A stretch of 64,000 bases of DNA from Sporomusaceae bacterium UBA7701 (GCA_002482545.1 DLGF01000016.1:1-64000); one strand, 5' to 3'. Positions 36,488-43,895 are shown, counted from the stretch's first letter. Numbers and translations are program-made. Notes: a model not told the origin generated them from the sequence alone.

Positions 36488-36519
36488 AAGAGGCTGCCTC
36501 CAAAGGCGGGCCTCTTTTT
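36488..36519 (+). terminator. Terminator after the M42 peptidase gene
   Basis: AAGAGGC pairs with GCCTCTT across a 15-base loop, followed by TTTG and TTTT. Confidence 0.75.
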
Positions 36520-36649
36520 GTTTTCCTCCGGGGCGGCTGTGCGGGCGCCCTATCACCAATCCCGCCGGCTCCGAATATACTACAGAAGGAAATATAGCGA
36601 CATAACAATTATCAGGTAATTATTCTGGAGGGAAACGGAGGTCAATCGA

Positions 36650-38467
36650 TTGAGTTTTTCCGGCATGAAATATAAGGATGCCCGGCCGCTTGCTACCATC
36701 AACCGGATTAAGGATATCCTCGGGGAACTGGGGCTGTTGCCGGTAGAAACCATGTGGCGCAATTCGGTGGACGGCTTTTACTCCGTGAACGTGCAAATCA
36801 GCGGCACGGATCTGTCAACGAACGGCAAAGGCACAACGGAGGAATTCGCCTTGGCCAGCGCCTATGGCGAGATGATGGAGAGAATACAGAACCAGTGTAC
36901 GTTTCGGCTAAGTTTCGATTTTCGGCAAGAGGCGCTGGAATACCGGGGCTTTTTTTACGCTCCCGACGAGGTGCCGCTGAGCAGTGCCGACCTTTTAAGC
37001 AGCCGCGAGGATTGGATCAACGATCAATGGTCCCGTATGGAAAGCGGTATCGATAAAGCGCAGCTTCTCACGCTGTGGCAGGCGGTATCCTATGAAGAGG
37101 TCCCGGCTGATTTCATTGCGCTGCCCTACTGCAACCTCACCCGGAAGACCATTTCGCATATTCCGGTAAAAATGGCTTCCAAGATGTACATGTCGAACGG
37201 CATGTGTGCCGGCAACACGCCGGAAGAGGCCTTGGTCCAGGGTATTTCGGAAGTGCTGGAGCGCAATGCGAACCAGCGGATTATCCGCGAGAAGCTGGTT
37301 CCGCCGACCGTCTCCCGTGAGTATATCGCCCGTTTTCCCCGTCTTGACGCCATGATTACGGAAATCGAAGCCAGCGGGAATAAGGAAGTCATTGTAAAGG
37401 ATTGCTCCCTGGGAGCGGGTTTTCCGGTTGTCGCAATTATTTATGTGGAACGGGATACCCAACGATATTTCGTGAAATTCGGATCCCACCCGTTTTTTGA
37501 GAGCGCGCTGGAACGCACCCTTACCGAGCTTTTGCAGGGCCAGGACATTCGAAGGATGATGGGGGTCAGGGAATTCTCCTACCACTGTGCCGGCGATCAG
37601 CCTGAAAATTTGATGGGAATTTTGGTTAACGGGTCCGGGGTCTATCCCACAGAATTTTTTGGTCCGGCTCCCAGCTATCCATTCCGGGAGTTTCCGTCAA
37701 TCACCGCCAACAGCAACAAGGAACTGCTCAGTTACATCATCGGCTTCCTCCGGGATAAAGGTTATGATGTATATGCCAGAGATGTTTCCTTTCTCGGCTT
37801 CCCCGCCTTTCATGTTGTAGTGCCGGGATTGAGTGAAATCGAAAAGATCGACGATACAGGAGCGATCACCGATTATGCCGAATACAACCGGTTGCGTAGG
37901 CTGCTCCGCCAAATCGACCGGCTGACGCCGGCGGAGGCGGAAGAGTTGGCGGCCTTTTTCGCCAAGCGGCCATACAATCCGGATACCACGATCGCCGACC
38001 TGCTGAATTTGCCGTTCAGTAAACCGGCGCTGCCCTGGTATTATACCAACATTGATCTGTTCCTGACGGCGTTGGCTTGCCGGAGAAAGGACCTGGCAGG
38101 GGCCCATGCCATTTTTAGCCGATTTGTCGAAAATACCGGGCAGTCGTCTCCGCCGGCCAGTGTCCTGACCTATTACCGATGCGTGCGGGATTACCTCGGG
38201 ACCTGTTCCGACGGTTTGCCGGAAGAGGCTGCCGTCGACTTGCTGAACATCTTTTATCCCCTTGATGTAGTAGGCGGAGTGATCGCCGAGTTTGCCGAAC
38301 CGGAACAGGTTCTTACCAGCCAAGGAAATCTCAGCTGCTGGAACTGCGCCGACTGCCGGTTCAGATACCGCTGCCAGTACACAGCCATGGAAAGAGTATT
38401 TATGTTGCTGAAAGACCGCTACGCGGTCAGCGGCATTGAGCAAAAAAGGTTGACCGAATTAGTTTAA
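36650..38467 (+). CDS. ycaO: YcaO-domain protein (RimO accessory/cyclodehydratase-like)
   Basis: 605 residues, like E. coli YcaO in length and layout. The ATP-binding YcaO core occupies about residues 50-400, with acidic signatures ALASAYGEMMERIQN and GISEVLERNANQ. A helical C-terminal extension follows. Near the end is a cysteine cluster, C563-x2-C566-x2-C569-x5-C575, that could bind a metal. YcaO enzymes use ATP to activate backbone amides, forming azolines, thioamides or amidines in peptides; the E. coli protein aids beta-methylthiolation of ribosomal protein S12. The TTG start follows ACGGAGG. It converges on a Cys-repeat protein gene. No E1-like partner or leader peptide is seen. Confidence 0.88.
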   Translation: MSFSGMKYKDARPLATINRIKDILGELGLLPVETMWRNSVDGFYSVNVQISGTDLSTNGKGTTEEFALASAYGEMMERIQNQCTFRLSFDFRQEALEYRGFFYAPDEVPLSSADLLSSREDWINDQWSRMESGIDKAQLLTLWQAVSYEEVPADFIALPYCNLTRKTISHIPVKMASKMYMSNGMCAGNTPEEALVQGISEVLERNANQRIIREKLVPPTVSREYIARFPRLDAMITEIEASGNKEVIVKDCSLGAGFPVVAIIYVERDTQRYFVKFGSHPFFESALERTLTELLQGQDIRRMMGVREFSYHCAGDQPENLMGILVNGSGVYPTEFFGPAPSYPFREFPSITANSNKELLSYIIGFLRDKGYDVYARDVSFLGFPAFHVVVPGLSEIEKIDDTGAITDYAEYNRLRRLLRQIDRLTPAEAEELAAFFAKRPYNPDTTIADLLNLPFSKPALPWYYTNIDLFLTALACRRKDLAGAHAIFSRFVENTGQSSPPASVLTYYRCVRDYLGTCSDGLPEEAAVDLLNIFYPLDVVGGVIAEFAEPEQVLTSQGNLSCWNCADCRFRYRCQYTAMERVFMLLKDRYAVSGIEQKRLTELV

Positions 38468-38476
38468 AAGATGACG

Positions 38477-38511
38477 CGGGGCGGACGTTGGCAAACGTCC
38501 GTCCCGATTTT
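38477..38511 (+). terminator. Terminator after ycaO
   Basis: CGGGGCGGACGTT pairs with AACGTCCGTCCCG (one wobble) around GGCA, followed by ATTTTAG. Confidence 0.85.
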
Positions 38512-38569
38512 AGTTCGAACCTGTCCATAACCTGTCCATGAGGGAATTATCGGCCCGCGAGCGAGGCAT

Positions 38570-38610
38570 AAAAAAAGGCCGGCTCCCTGCTCGCAGACGC
38601 GGGGCCGGCC
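38570..38610 (-). terminator. Terminator of the Cys-repeat protein gene
   Basis: Read on the minus strand, GGCCGGC...GCCGGCC encloses a GC-rich loop and is followed by seven T, 14 bases after the stop codon of the repeat-protein gene. Confidence 0.85.
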
Positions 38611-38623
38611 CAGGGAGGAAGCG

Positions 38624-39127
38624 TTATCTACGATACGACATACACTTGCAGCTATCCATGGATTTACAGCTGGACATGCATTTCATGGATTTGCAGCTGT
38701 CCATATACTTGCAGCTATCCATATACTTGCAGCTATCCATGCCCTTGCAGCTATCCATATACTTGCAGCTATCCATGCCCTTGCAGCTGTCCATATACTT
38801 GCAGCTATCCATATACTTGCAGCTGTCCATATACTTGCAACTGTCCATGCACTTGCAGGTGCCCATATACTTGCAGCTGTCCATATACTTGCAGCTGTCC
38901 ATATACTTGCAACTGCCCATACATTTGCAACTGTCCATATACTTGCAGCTGTCCATATACTTGCAGCTGTCCATATATTTGCAGGTGTCCATGTACTTGC
39001 AGCTATCCATGTACTTGCAGCTGTCCAGTGGTTTGCCACATTTCACGCACTTCATGCAGTTGTAATTGTAGCCCATTGACTCGCAACTACAGTAATCATC
39101 ATCATCATATTCGTCATAATCGTACAT
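38624..39127 (-). CDS. Cysteine-rich hexapeptide-repeat protein
   Basis: 167 residues with a highly unusual composition: 30 cysteines. An N-terminal acidic/tyrosine head (MYDYDEYDDDDYC) leads to a short Cys segment (CMKCVKCGKPL). From residue 35 there are 21 copies of a six-residue unit, consensus D-S-C-K-Y-M, with Tyr sometimes Cys, Gly or Ser. One 3-residue KCM interruption follows copy 19, and a basic end SYRR closes it. There is no signal peptide or membrane helix. The ATG has a near-perfect AGGAGGTGACAT ribosome-binding site and a strong terminator follows, so it is a real expressed gene. Possible roles are a disulfide- or metal-bridged structural protein (for example of the spore coat) or a modified peptide. 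Function unknown. Confidence 0.85.
   Translation of the reverse strand: MYDYDEYDDDDYCSCESMGYNYNCMKCVKCGKPLDSCKYMDSCKYMDTCKYMDSCKYMDSCKYMDSCKCMGSCKYMDSCKYMDSCKYMGTCKCMDSCKYMDSCKYMDSCKYMDSCKGMDSCKYMDSCKGMDSCKYMDSCKYMDSCKSMKCMSSCKSMDSCKCMSYRR
38639..39025. repeat. 18-bp tandem repeat array (minisatellite) inside the Cys-repeat gene
   Basis: About 21 copies of an 18-base unit, plus-strand consensus CTATCCATATACTTGCAG, with scattered substitutions. Because the period is a multiple of three, all frames stay open on both strands, producing long spurious ORFs. Copy number can change without shifting the frame. Confidence 0.95.
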
Positions 39128-39249
39128 TAAGATGTCACCTCCTGTTTATTTTTAAGGAGTATCCTATTGACATAATATGAATACTCCCTTCTTATTGTTA
39201 CGCTCTTCGACAGATCGTTTTATATTTTTTTTCTTTTCCTGCCTAAGGA

Positions 39250-39278
39250 TTGACATTCAGCATTTTGTACGGTATTAT
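39250..39278 (+). promoter_or_regulatory. Sigma-A-type promoter of the manganese riboswitch unit
   Basis: TTGACA and TATTAT with an exact 17-base spacer. Transcription would begin almost at the first base of the aptamer. Confidence 0.85.
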
Positions 39279-39284
39279 AGGTTT

Positions 39285-39384
39285 ACTAAAAGGGAGTAGC
39301 CCATGCGTCAGAGTCATCAGTCCGGTAGCAATACCTGGCTTTGGCGTTGGTGTCCGCTGTGGTGCCAATGGCGAGACTTTTAGT
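39285..39384 (+). ncRNA. yybP-ykoY manganese riboswitch
   Basis: The conserved 5' box AAAGGGAGTAGCC and the 3' box GCGAGACTTT are present. P1 closes perfectly (ACTAAAAG with CTTTTAGT). The internal GTCATCAGTCCGG...CAATACC and GGCGTTGG arms fit the family. It sits directly before a TerC-family gene, the classic association. The P1 3' strand is shared with the following terminator, so manganese binding would favour read-through. Confidence 0.9.
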
Positions 39385-39418
39385 ATGGCCCCGGCCATAC
39401 TGAAAGTCTTTTTGTTTT
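39374..39418 (+). terminator. Riboswitch-controlled terminator
   Basis: AGACTTTTAGTATGGCC pairs with GGCCATACTGAAAGTCT around CC, followed by TTTTTG and TTTTTT. Its 5' arm contains the P1 strand of the aptamer, making the two structures mutually exclusive. Confidence 0.9.
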
Positions 39419-39496
39419 TTCCGGTGACCTCATTGGGGGAACGGAGGCAAAAGAAGGACTGATGTTCCGGGAGACAAGAAAAGGGAGGCCATCGTA

Positions 39497-40156
39497 ATGG
39501 AGTTTTTAACAGCACTGGGAAGTATTGCGTTCATTAACTTGATCCTGAGCGGGGACAACGCAGTGGTTATTGCCCTGGCCAGCCGGAACTTGCCGCCTGA
39601 ACAACGCCGGAAAGCCATACTTTGGGGCAGCCTGGGAGCGGTCGTACTGAGGGTCGCTTTGACGGCAATCGCCGCCGTACTGCTGCAAATTCCCTATCTT
39701 CAGTTCGCCGGCGGACTTGCGCTTCTTTATATTGCAGTGAACCTGATCGCTGAGAAGAAGGAAGTAAAGTGCAAGGAAGCGGCGTGCCTGTCCGAAGCCA
39801 TTAAGATTATTCTGGTCGCAGATGTCATCATGAGCCTGGACAATGTGCTGGCTATCGCCGGCGTGGCCGGCGGCAGCATTACTTTACTGGTAATCGGCCT
39901 GGCCATGAGCATTCCGCTGGTCGTGTTCGGCAGCCAACTCATCCTGAACTTGATGGACAAGTTCCCGGTCATCGTTTATCTCGGAGCGGCCATTCTGGGG
40001 TGGACGGCGGCGAAGATGATGGCGGGCGACGCCCAACTGGGCACTGCACTCGCAAACTATGCGTTGATGCTGGAGCTGGGGCTGACCGGCGGCGTAGTCA
40101 TGATCGGTTACTGGCTGAAATCGCGCCATACTCAAGCCGAAGAGAATGAAGGCTAA
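39497..40156 (+). CDS. TerC family membrane protein, probable manganese exporter
   Basis: 219-residue integral membrane protein of the TerC/YkoY/YjbE family with about seven helices. The hallmark acidic motifs lie within helices: NLILSGDNAVVIALASRN near residue 16 and VADVIMSLDNVLAIAGVAGG near residue 110, the two inverted halves that bind metal. It is preceded by a yybP-ykoY riboswitch, matching the known role of this family in relieving manganese excess, including metalation control of exported enzymes. ATG with GGGAGG upstream; monocistronic. Confidence 0.93.
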   Translation: MEFLTALGSIAFINLILSGDNAVVIALASRNLPPEQRRKAILWGSLGAVVLRVALTAIAAVLLQIPYLQFAGGLALLYIAVNLIAEKKEVKCKEAACLSEAIKIILVADVIMSLDNVLAIAGVAGGSITLLVIGLAMSIPLVVFGSQLILNLMDKFPVIVYLGAAILGWTAAKMMAGDAQLGTALANYALMLELGLTGGVVMIGYWLKSRHTQAEENEG

Positions 40157-40167
40157 AACATTAAAAC

Positions 40168-40198
40168 ATCGGCCGGCCCGCAGGGGCCGGCCGATCTG
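40168..40198 (+). terminator. Terminator after the TerC gene
   Basis: ATCGGCCGGCCC-GCA-GGGGCCGGCCGAT-like stem followed by CTGTTTTCC. Confidence 0.8.
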
Positions 40199-40341
40199 TT
40201 TTCCCGGGATAACCGGACGGAAAATCAAAATAATAATAGAAAGATGCTATTTATCAGCAGGATAATCGGTTTTTTTGGCTAATTTAAATCTTCCGGAGTT
40301 CATGCGGGGGCTAGAATCCCGCAAGGAAAGGAAGGACAAGC

Positions 40342-41004
40342 ATGCCCGGTGTTTTTGATATTGTGGGCCCAGTCATGATCGGGCCTTCGAGTTCCCATAC
40401 CGCTGGCGCCGCCCGGTTGGGCCGGATGGCCAGGATTATTTTGGGAGAAGAGCCTCGGAGCGTTGTCATAGAGCTTCACGGTTCTTTTGCGCAGACCTAC
40501 CGCGGTCACGGAACCGATAAAGCGCTCGTAGCCGGACTGTTGGGCTATAACGAGGATGATCCCCGCATCAAGGAGGCTATTGCGATTGCCGCCCGGGAGA
40601 ATTTCGAGGTGGTCTTCCGTACTGCGGATTTGGGGGATGTGCACCCAAACACCGCCTCTTTTGAACTGACAGGCGTTTCGGGCCGGAAGGTCCGGATGGC
40701 CGGAGCTTCCGTGGGTGGCGGCAATATTAAGGTGACCAATATTGACGGCTATGTTGTGGAGCTTACGGGAGAATATCATACCCTCATTTCGATCCACCAA
40801 GATAAGCCTGGGGTAGTGGCGCGGATTACCGAGCTGCTGGCCAGGGACAATGTCAATATCGCCTTTATGCGGGTATCGCGCCGGGAAAGAGGCTCGCAGG
40901 CTCTGGCGATTATCGAGGCCGACCAGCCCATCCCGGGCGGCACCCTGGCTGCCCTTCAGACGATTCCGGCTATTGAGCGGGCGTTTCTGATTCCGCCACT
41001 ATAG
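40342..41004 (+). CDS. sdaAB: L-serine dehydratase, iron-sulfur-dependent, beta subunit
   Basis: 220-residue regulatory/structural subunit of the 4Fe-4S enzyme deaminating serine to pyruvate. The N-terminal segment VFDIVGPVMIGPSSSHTAGAARLG is the family hallmark, and a C-terminal ACT domain (YHTLISIHQDKPGVVARITELLARDNVNIAFM) provides serine sensing. It is followed 11 bases later by the alpha subunit. ATG at 40342 after GGAAGGA. Confidence 0.96.
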   Translation: MPGVFDIVGPVMIGPSSSHTAGAARLGRMARIILGEEPRSVVIELHGSFAQTYRGHGTDKALVAGLLGYNEDDPRIKEAIAIAARENFEVVFRTADLGDVHPNTASFELTGVSGRKVRMAGASVGGGNIKVTNIDGYVVELTGEYHTLISIHQDKPGVVARITELLARDNVNIAFMRVSRRERGSQALAIIEADQPIPGGTLAALQTIPAIERAFLIPPL

Positions 41005-41015
41005 GAGGGACTATT

Positions 41016-41897
41016 GTGATTAGATTTAGTCGAATCAGTGATTTAGTGCGGTTGGCTGACGAACACGAATTGTCGCTGGCGGAAGTGGTATGGCGCCATG
41101 AAACGGAACGCAGCCAGCGGACGCCGGAAGAAGTCTGGGCCACTATGGCTGAAAGCCTGAAGGTAATGCGCGGGGCGGCTGTTCTTGGATTAAGCAGCAG
41201 GGACAAATCCTTCAGCGGCCTGGTGGGCGGCGATGCGAACCGTCTGGCCGCCCGCCTGGACGATGGCAAATGCCTTACCGGTCCGGTTGCGGCGAAAGCT
41301 GCGGCCTATGCTTTGGCGGTGAGCGAGGTCAACGCCGGGATGGGCAAGATCGTAGCCTGTCCCACGGCCGGATCTTGCGGCATCGTTCCGGGAGCCATGC
41401 TGGCCGCCGCCGACGCTTGCGGGTTCAGCGACGAAGCCTTGATCCGCGGGTTGTTTACAGCGGCGGGGATTGGTCTGGTTATTGCCGAGAACGCCTCTAT
41501 TTCCGGAGCTTTCGGCGGGTGCCAGGCGGAGTGCGGTTCGGCGGCCGCGATGGCGGCTGCGGCTGTGGTGGAAATGGCTGGCGGGACTCCCGCCCAGTCG
41601 GCCGAGGCTTTGGCGCTGGCCATGAAGAACCTGCTGGGCCTGGCCTGCGATCCGGTGGCCGGACTGGTGGAAGTGCCGTGTGTCAAGCGCAACGCCTTTG
41701 GCGCTGTGCACGCCCTGCTGGCGGCGGAGATGGCGCTGGCGGGGATTACCAGCGTTATTCCGGCCGATGAGGTCATCGACGCCATGCATCAGATCGGACT
41801 GTCCATGCCCCGGGCGCTTAAGGAGACATCGGAAGGCGGCCTGGCCAAAACGCCTACGGCAATTAAACTCACGGAAAAAATTCTCGGTGGCAAGTAG
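41016..41897 (+). CDS. sdaAA: L-serine dehydratase, iron-sulfur-dependent, alpha subunit
   Basis: 293-residue catalytic subunit. Conserved cysteines that hold the Fe-S cluster occur in CPTAGSCGIVPGAM, GGCQAECGSA and GLACDPVAGLVEVPCVKRN, in the order expected. A GTG start at 41016 follows AGGAGG. Together with sdaAB it forms the split Firmicute-type enzyme. In this anaerobe it feeds serine, and glycine via the folate pathway, into pyruvate. No strong terminator follows before the magnesium riboswitch promoter. Confidence 0.96.
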   Translation: MIRFSRISDLVRLADEHELSLAEVVWRHETERSQRTPEEVWATMAESLKVMRGAAVLGLSSRDKSFSGLVGGDANRLAARLDDGKCLTGPVAAKAAAYALAVSEVNAGMGKIVACPTAGSCGIVPGAMLAAADACGFSDEALIRGLFTAAGIGLVIAENASISGAFGGCQAECGSAAAMAAAAVVEMAGGTPAQSAEALALAMKNLLGLACDPVAGLVEVPCVKRNAFGAVHALLAAEMALAGITSVIPADEVIDAMHQIGLSMPRALKETSEGGLAKTPTAIKLTEKILGGK

Positions 41898-41998
41898 TTT
41901 GGGATTGAGCCATAAATCTTTATATTTCAGCAAAAAGATTCATTTTTCCGACAAATTGACAAATTTGATATTTTTACGCTGGAAAATCGTTTAAAAGG

Positions 41999-42028
41999 TT
42001 GACCTTGCAAGCGATTGCGGCATATAAT
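41999..42028 (+). promoter_or_regulatory. Sigma-A-type promoter of the M-box unit
   Basis: TTGACC and TATAAT separated by 18 bases, about 20 bases before the aptamer. Confidence 0.8.
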
Positions 42029-42045
42029 GAAAAAGGAAATAAAAA

Positions 42046-42204
42046 TTCTCTGTTAGGTGAGGCTCCTGCATAAACAGAGGCCACTGCCCGGAAACGTCGA
42101 GAGACGCCAATGGGTATAACAGGTATTGCCGGCTTAAGGTTTTACCTAATGTGGCTGAGTCAGCGCTCTACGTTATGCAGTGCCAAAGCTCGACGAGTAG
42201 GGAA
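42046..42204 (+). ncRNA. M-box (ykoK) magnesium riboswitch
   Basis: The family's conserved blocks appear in order: GTTAGGTGAGGCTCCTGCAT, ACTGCCCGGAAACGTC, GAGACGCCAATGGGT, AACAGG, TTAAGGT, and ATGCAGTGCCAAAGCTC near the 3' end. P1 is TTCTCT with AGGGAA. The 3' P1 strand overlaps GGAAGGTCT (42201-42209), which can instead pair with AGGCCTTCC (42231-42239) as an antiterminator. Magnesium binding should therefore switch the downstream transporter off. Confidence 0.92.
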
Positions 42205-42226
42205 GGTCTATTTTTTTCACGGGCAA

Positions 42227-42263
42227 AAACAGGCCTTCCGTGACGGGAAGGCCTGTTTCTTTT
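42227..42263 (+). terminator. M-box-controlled terminator
   Basis: AAACAGGCCTTCC pairs with GGAAGGCCTGTTT around GTGAC-G, followed by CTTTTT. Its 5' arm is the target of the antiterminator described for the riboswitch. Confidence 0.92.
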
Positions 42264-42285
42264 TGGAAAAAAAGGAGGTGGTATA

Positions 42286-42375
42286 GTGGATTCCGGTCCT
42301 GAGGGTGGTCTTGGCATTCGGTATAATAGGCTCCGAGTTTGCGTGTCGCTGTCTGACGGCCGGAGCCAGACATGA
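42286..42375 (+). CDS. Candidate short ORF 1 in the transporter leader
   Basis: A 29-codon ORF beginning at a GTG with a textbook AAGGAGGTG site seven bases upstream, just after the M-box terminator. It encodes a Gly/Arg-rich peptide starting VDSGPEGGLGIRYNRL (initiator read as Met). Its TGA lies at the edge of the ribosome-binding site of the next short ORF. No homologue is recognised; it may be a regulatory leader ORF or chance. Confidence 0.35.
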   Translation: MDSGPEGGLGIRYNRLRVCVSLSDGRSQT

Positions 42376-42388
42376 GGAGGAACCTAAG

Positions 42389-42490
42389 ATGATATTTATA
42401 TGGCCGATTTCCGCCGCGCCAACCGGCGGGATGATATACGTCGCCCTTTCCTCGCCGGGACGGGCCTCCGGATGGGGGTGCCGGCCATGA
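42389..42490 (+). CDS. Candidate short ORF 2, overlapping the transporter start
   Basis: A 33-codon ORF from ATG 42389 with a strong GAGGAGG site eight bases upstream. It encodes a hydrophobic, Pro/Gly-containing peptide beginning MIFIWPISAAPTGG. Its TGA overlaps the ATG of the transporter (ATGA at 42487-42490). This arrangement suggests translational coupling, since the transporter's own site is weaker. Whether the peptide matters is unknown. Confidence 0.4.
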   Translation: MIFIWPISAAPTGGMIYVALSSPGRASGWGCRP

Positions 42491-43758
42491 GCTCGCGGGG
42501 ACTCAGGGAGAGGCTGCTGCTGTTTCTTACGGTGATGGGGCCGGGAGTTATTACCGCTTTTGCCGATAACGACGCCGGCGGAATAGCGACTTACTCGGCA
42601 GCTGGCGCCAAATACGGCTACAGCCTGCTGATTGTTCTGTTTATCAGTATTCTTGTTCTAACCGTCGTCCAGGAGATATCGGCCCGGACAGGTGCCGTCA
42701 CCGGGCGGGGGCTGTCGGATCTCATCCGGGAGCGGTATGGCGTCAAATGGACCTTCTTCGCCATGGCCGTCCTGCTGGTTGCGAATATGGCGACTACGGT
42801 CAGCGAATTGTCCGGCATTGCGACCAGTCTTGAGATTTTCGGCCTTAGCCGGTATATCTCGGTGCCGGCGGTCACACTGGTCGTCTGGTGGCTGGTGATC
42901 AAGGCCGATTACGCCCGAATTGAGAAAGTATTTTTTGTTCTCTGCATTACTTTCTTTAGTTATGTCATCTCAGGATTTGTCGTCAGTCCGCCCTGGCATG
43001 AGGTCATAACCGCGGCGGTTACGCCTGTGTTATCCCATGATCCCGAATATCTGCTGATGGTTATCGGAATTATCGGCACGACCATCACCCCCTGGGGGCA
43101 GTTCTATGTACAAGCGTCCATCGTCGACAAAGGCATCAACGCCAAGAATTATATGTATACCCGGTGGGATGTGATTGTTGGGGCCTTTTTTACCGGATTT
43201 ATCGCTTTTTTCATTATCGTGACCACCGCGGCAACGCTGCATGTCAATAACATTCCTATTGAAACGGCGCGGGACGCGGCTTTGGCCCTTGAACCGCTGG
43301 CGGGGAAATACGCCGCCATGCTGTTTGCCTTTGGCCTGTTTGGCGCTTCGATGCTGGCGTCGTTCATTCTGCCCCTCAGTACTTCCTATGCGATTTGCGA
43401 GGCTTTCGGCTTCGAAAGGGGGGTCAGTAAATCCCACAAGGATGCTCCGGTGTTTTTCGGGCTTTATACGATTATTCTTATCGTCAGCGCGGGCTTGGTT
43501 TTATTGCCGGGTTTGTCCTTGTACCACGTGATGCTGACCACCCAGGTGGTCAACGGGGTGCTGCTGCCGCCGGTCCTGATTTTCATGGTGCTGATTGCCA
43601 GCAATGAAAAAATAATGGGCCAATACCGTAACTCCAGCCTATACAATTCCGTGGCCTGGACCTTCACGGCGGTAGTTATTGCGTTGACTTTACTGCTGTT
43701 AGTCTCCAGCCTGGCGCCGGGATTTGTCGACCAGGCCCTTCTGCGGCTGACAGTTTGA
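42487..43758 (+). CDS. Nramp-related magnesium transporter (NRMT type)
   Basis: 423-residue membrane protein of the Nramp fold with about eleven helices. The canonical helix-1 DPGN motif is replaced by ADNDAGGIATYS (Asp27-Asn28-Asp29), and the helix-6 MPH motif by TTITPWGQFY near residue 200. These changes mark the magnesium-carrying NRMT branch rather than manganese MntH. The M-box riboswitch upstream gives independent support. The start is uncertain: I use the ATG at 42487, coupled to a short ORF. An ATG at 42400 in the same frame would add 29 arginine-rich residues but lies 20 bases from the ribosome-binding site. Confidence 0.88.
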   Translation: MSSRGLRERLLLFLTVMGPGVITAFADNDAGGIATYSAAGAKYGYSLLIVLFISILVLTVVQEISARTGAVTGRGLSDLIRERYGVKWTFFAMAVLLVANMATTVSELSGIATSLEIFGLSRYISVPAVTLVVWWLVIKADYARIEKVFFVLCITFFSYVISGFVVSPPWHEVITAAVTPVLSHDPEYLLMVIGIIGTTITPWGQFYVQASIVDKGINAKNYMYTRWDVIVGAFFTGFIAFFIIVTTAATLHVNNIPIETARDAALALEPLAGKYAAMLFAFGLFGASMLASFILPLSTSYAICEAFGFERGVSKSHKDAPVFFGLYTIILIVSAGLVLLPGLSLYHVMLTTQVVNGVLLPPVLIFMVLIASNEKIMGQYRNSSLYNSVAWTFTAVVIALTLLLLVSSLAPGFVDQALLRLTV

Positions 43759-43770
43759 CAGGAACTCATG

Positions 43771-43803
43771 AAAGCCGGGGCTTATGGCAGCCCCGGCTTT
43801 TTG
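43771..43803 (+). terminator. Terminator after the magnesium transporter gene
   Basis: AAAGCCGGGGCT-TATGGC-AGCCCCGGCTTTTTG. Confidence 0.92.
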
Positions 43804-43895
43804 TTTCAGCCTGGATGTAAAGGAATTCCCGGCGGTGGCACATCAGGCGAAGTTAGGACATAAAATGTAGTAACCTGAATAAAAGAAGGGATAAC

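Noticed and set aside
38639..39025. CRISPR array
   Set aside because: The 18-base units are directly tandem with no unique spacers and lie inside a well-supported coding gene.
38683..39039. Minus-strand ORF with WTAASI repeats in another frame
   Set aside because: Shadow of the same tandem repeat with no start signals; the Cys-repeat frame has a near-perfect ribosome-binding site.
38538..39065. Plus-strand ORF of 175 codons rich in LQLSIY repeats opposite the Cys-repeat gene
   Set aside because: It is open only because the 18-bp repeat keeps all frames free of stops. It lacks a ribosome-binding site and crosses the terminator of the minus-strand gene.
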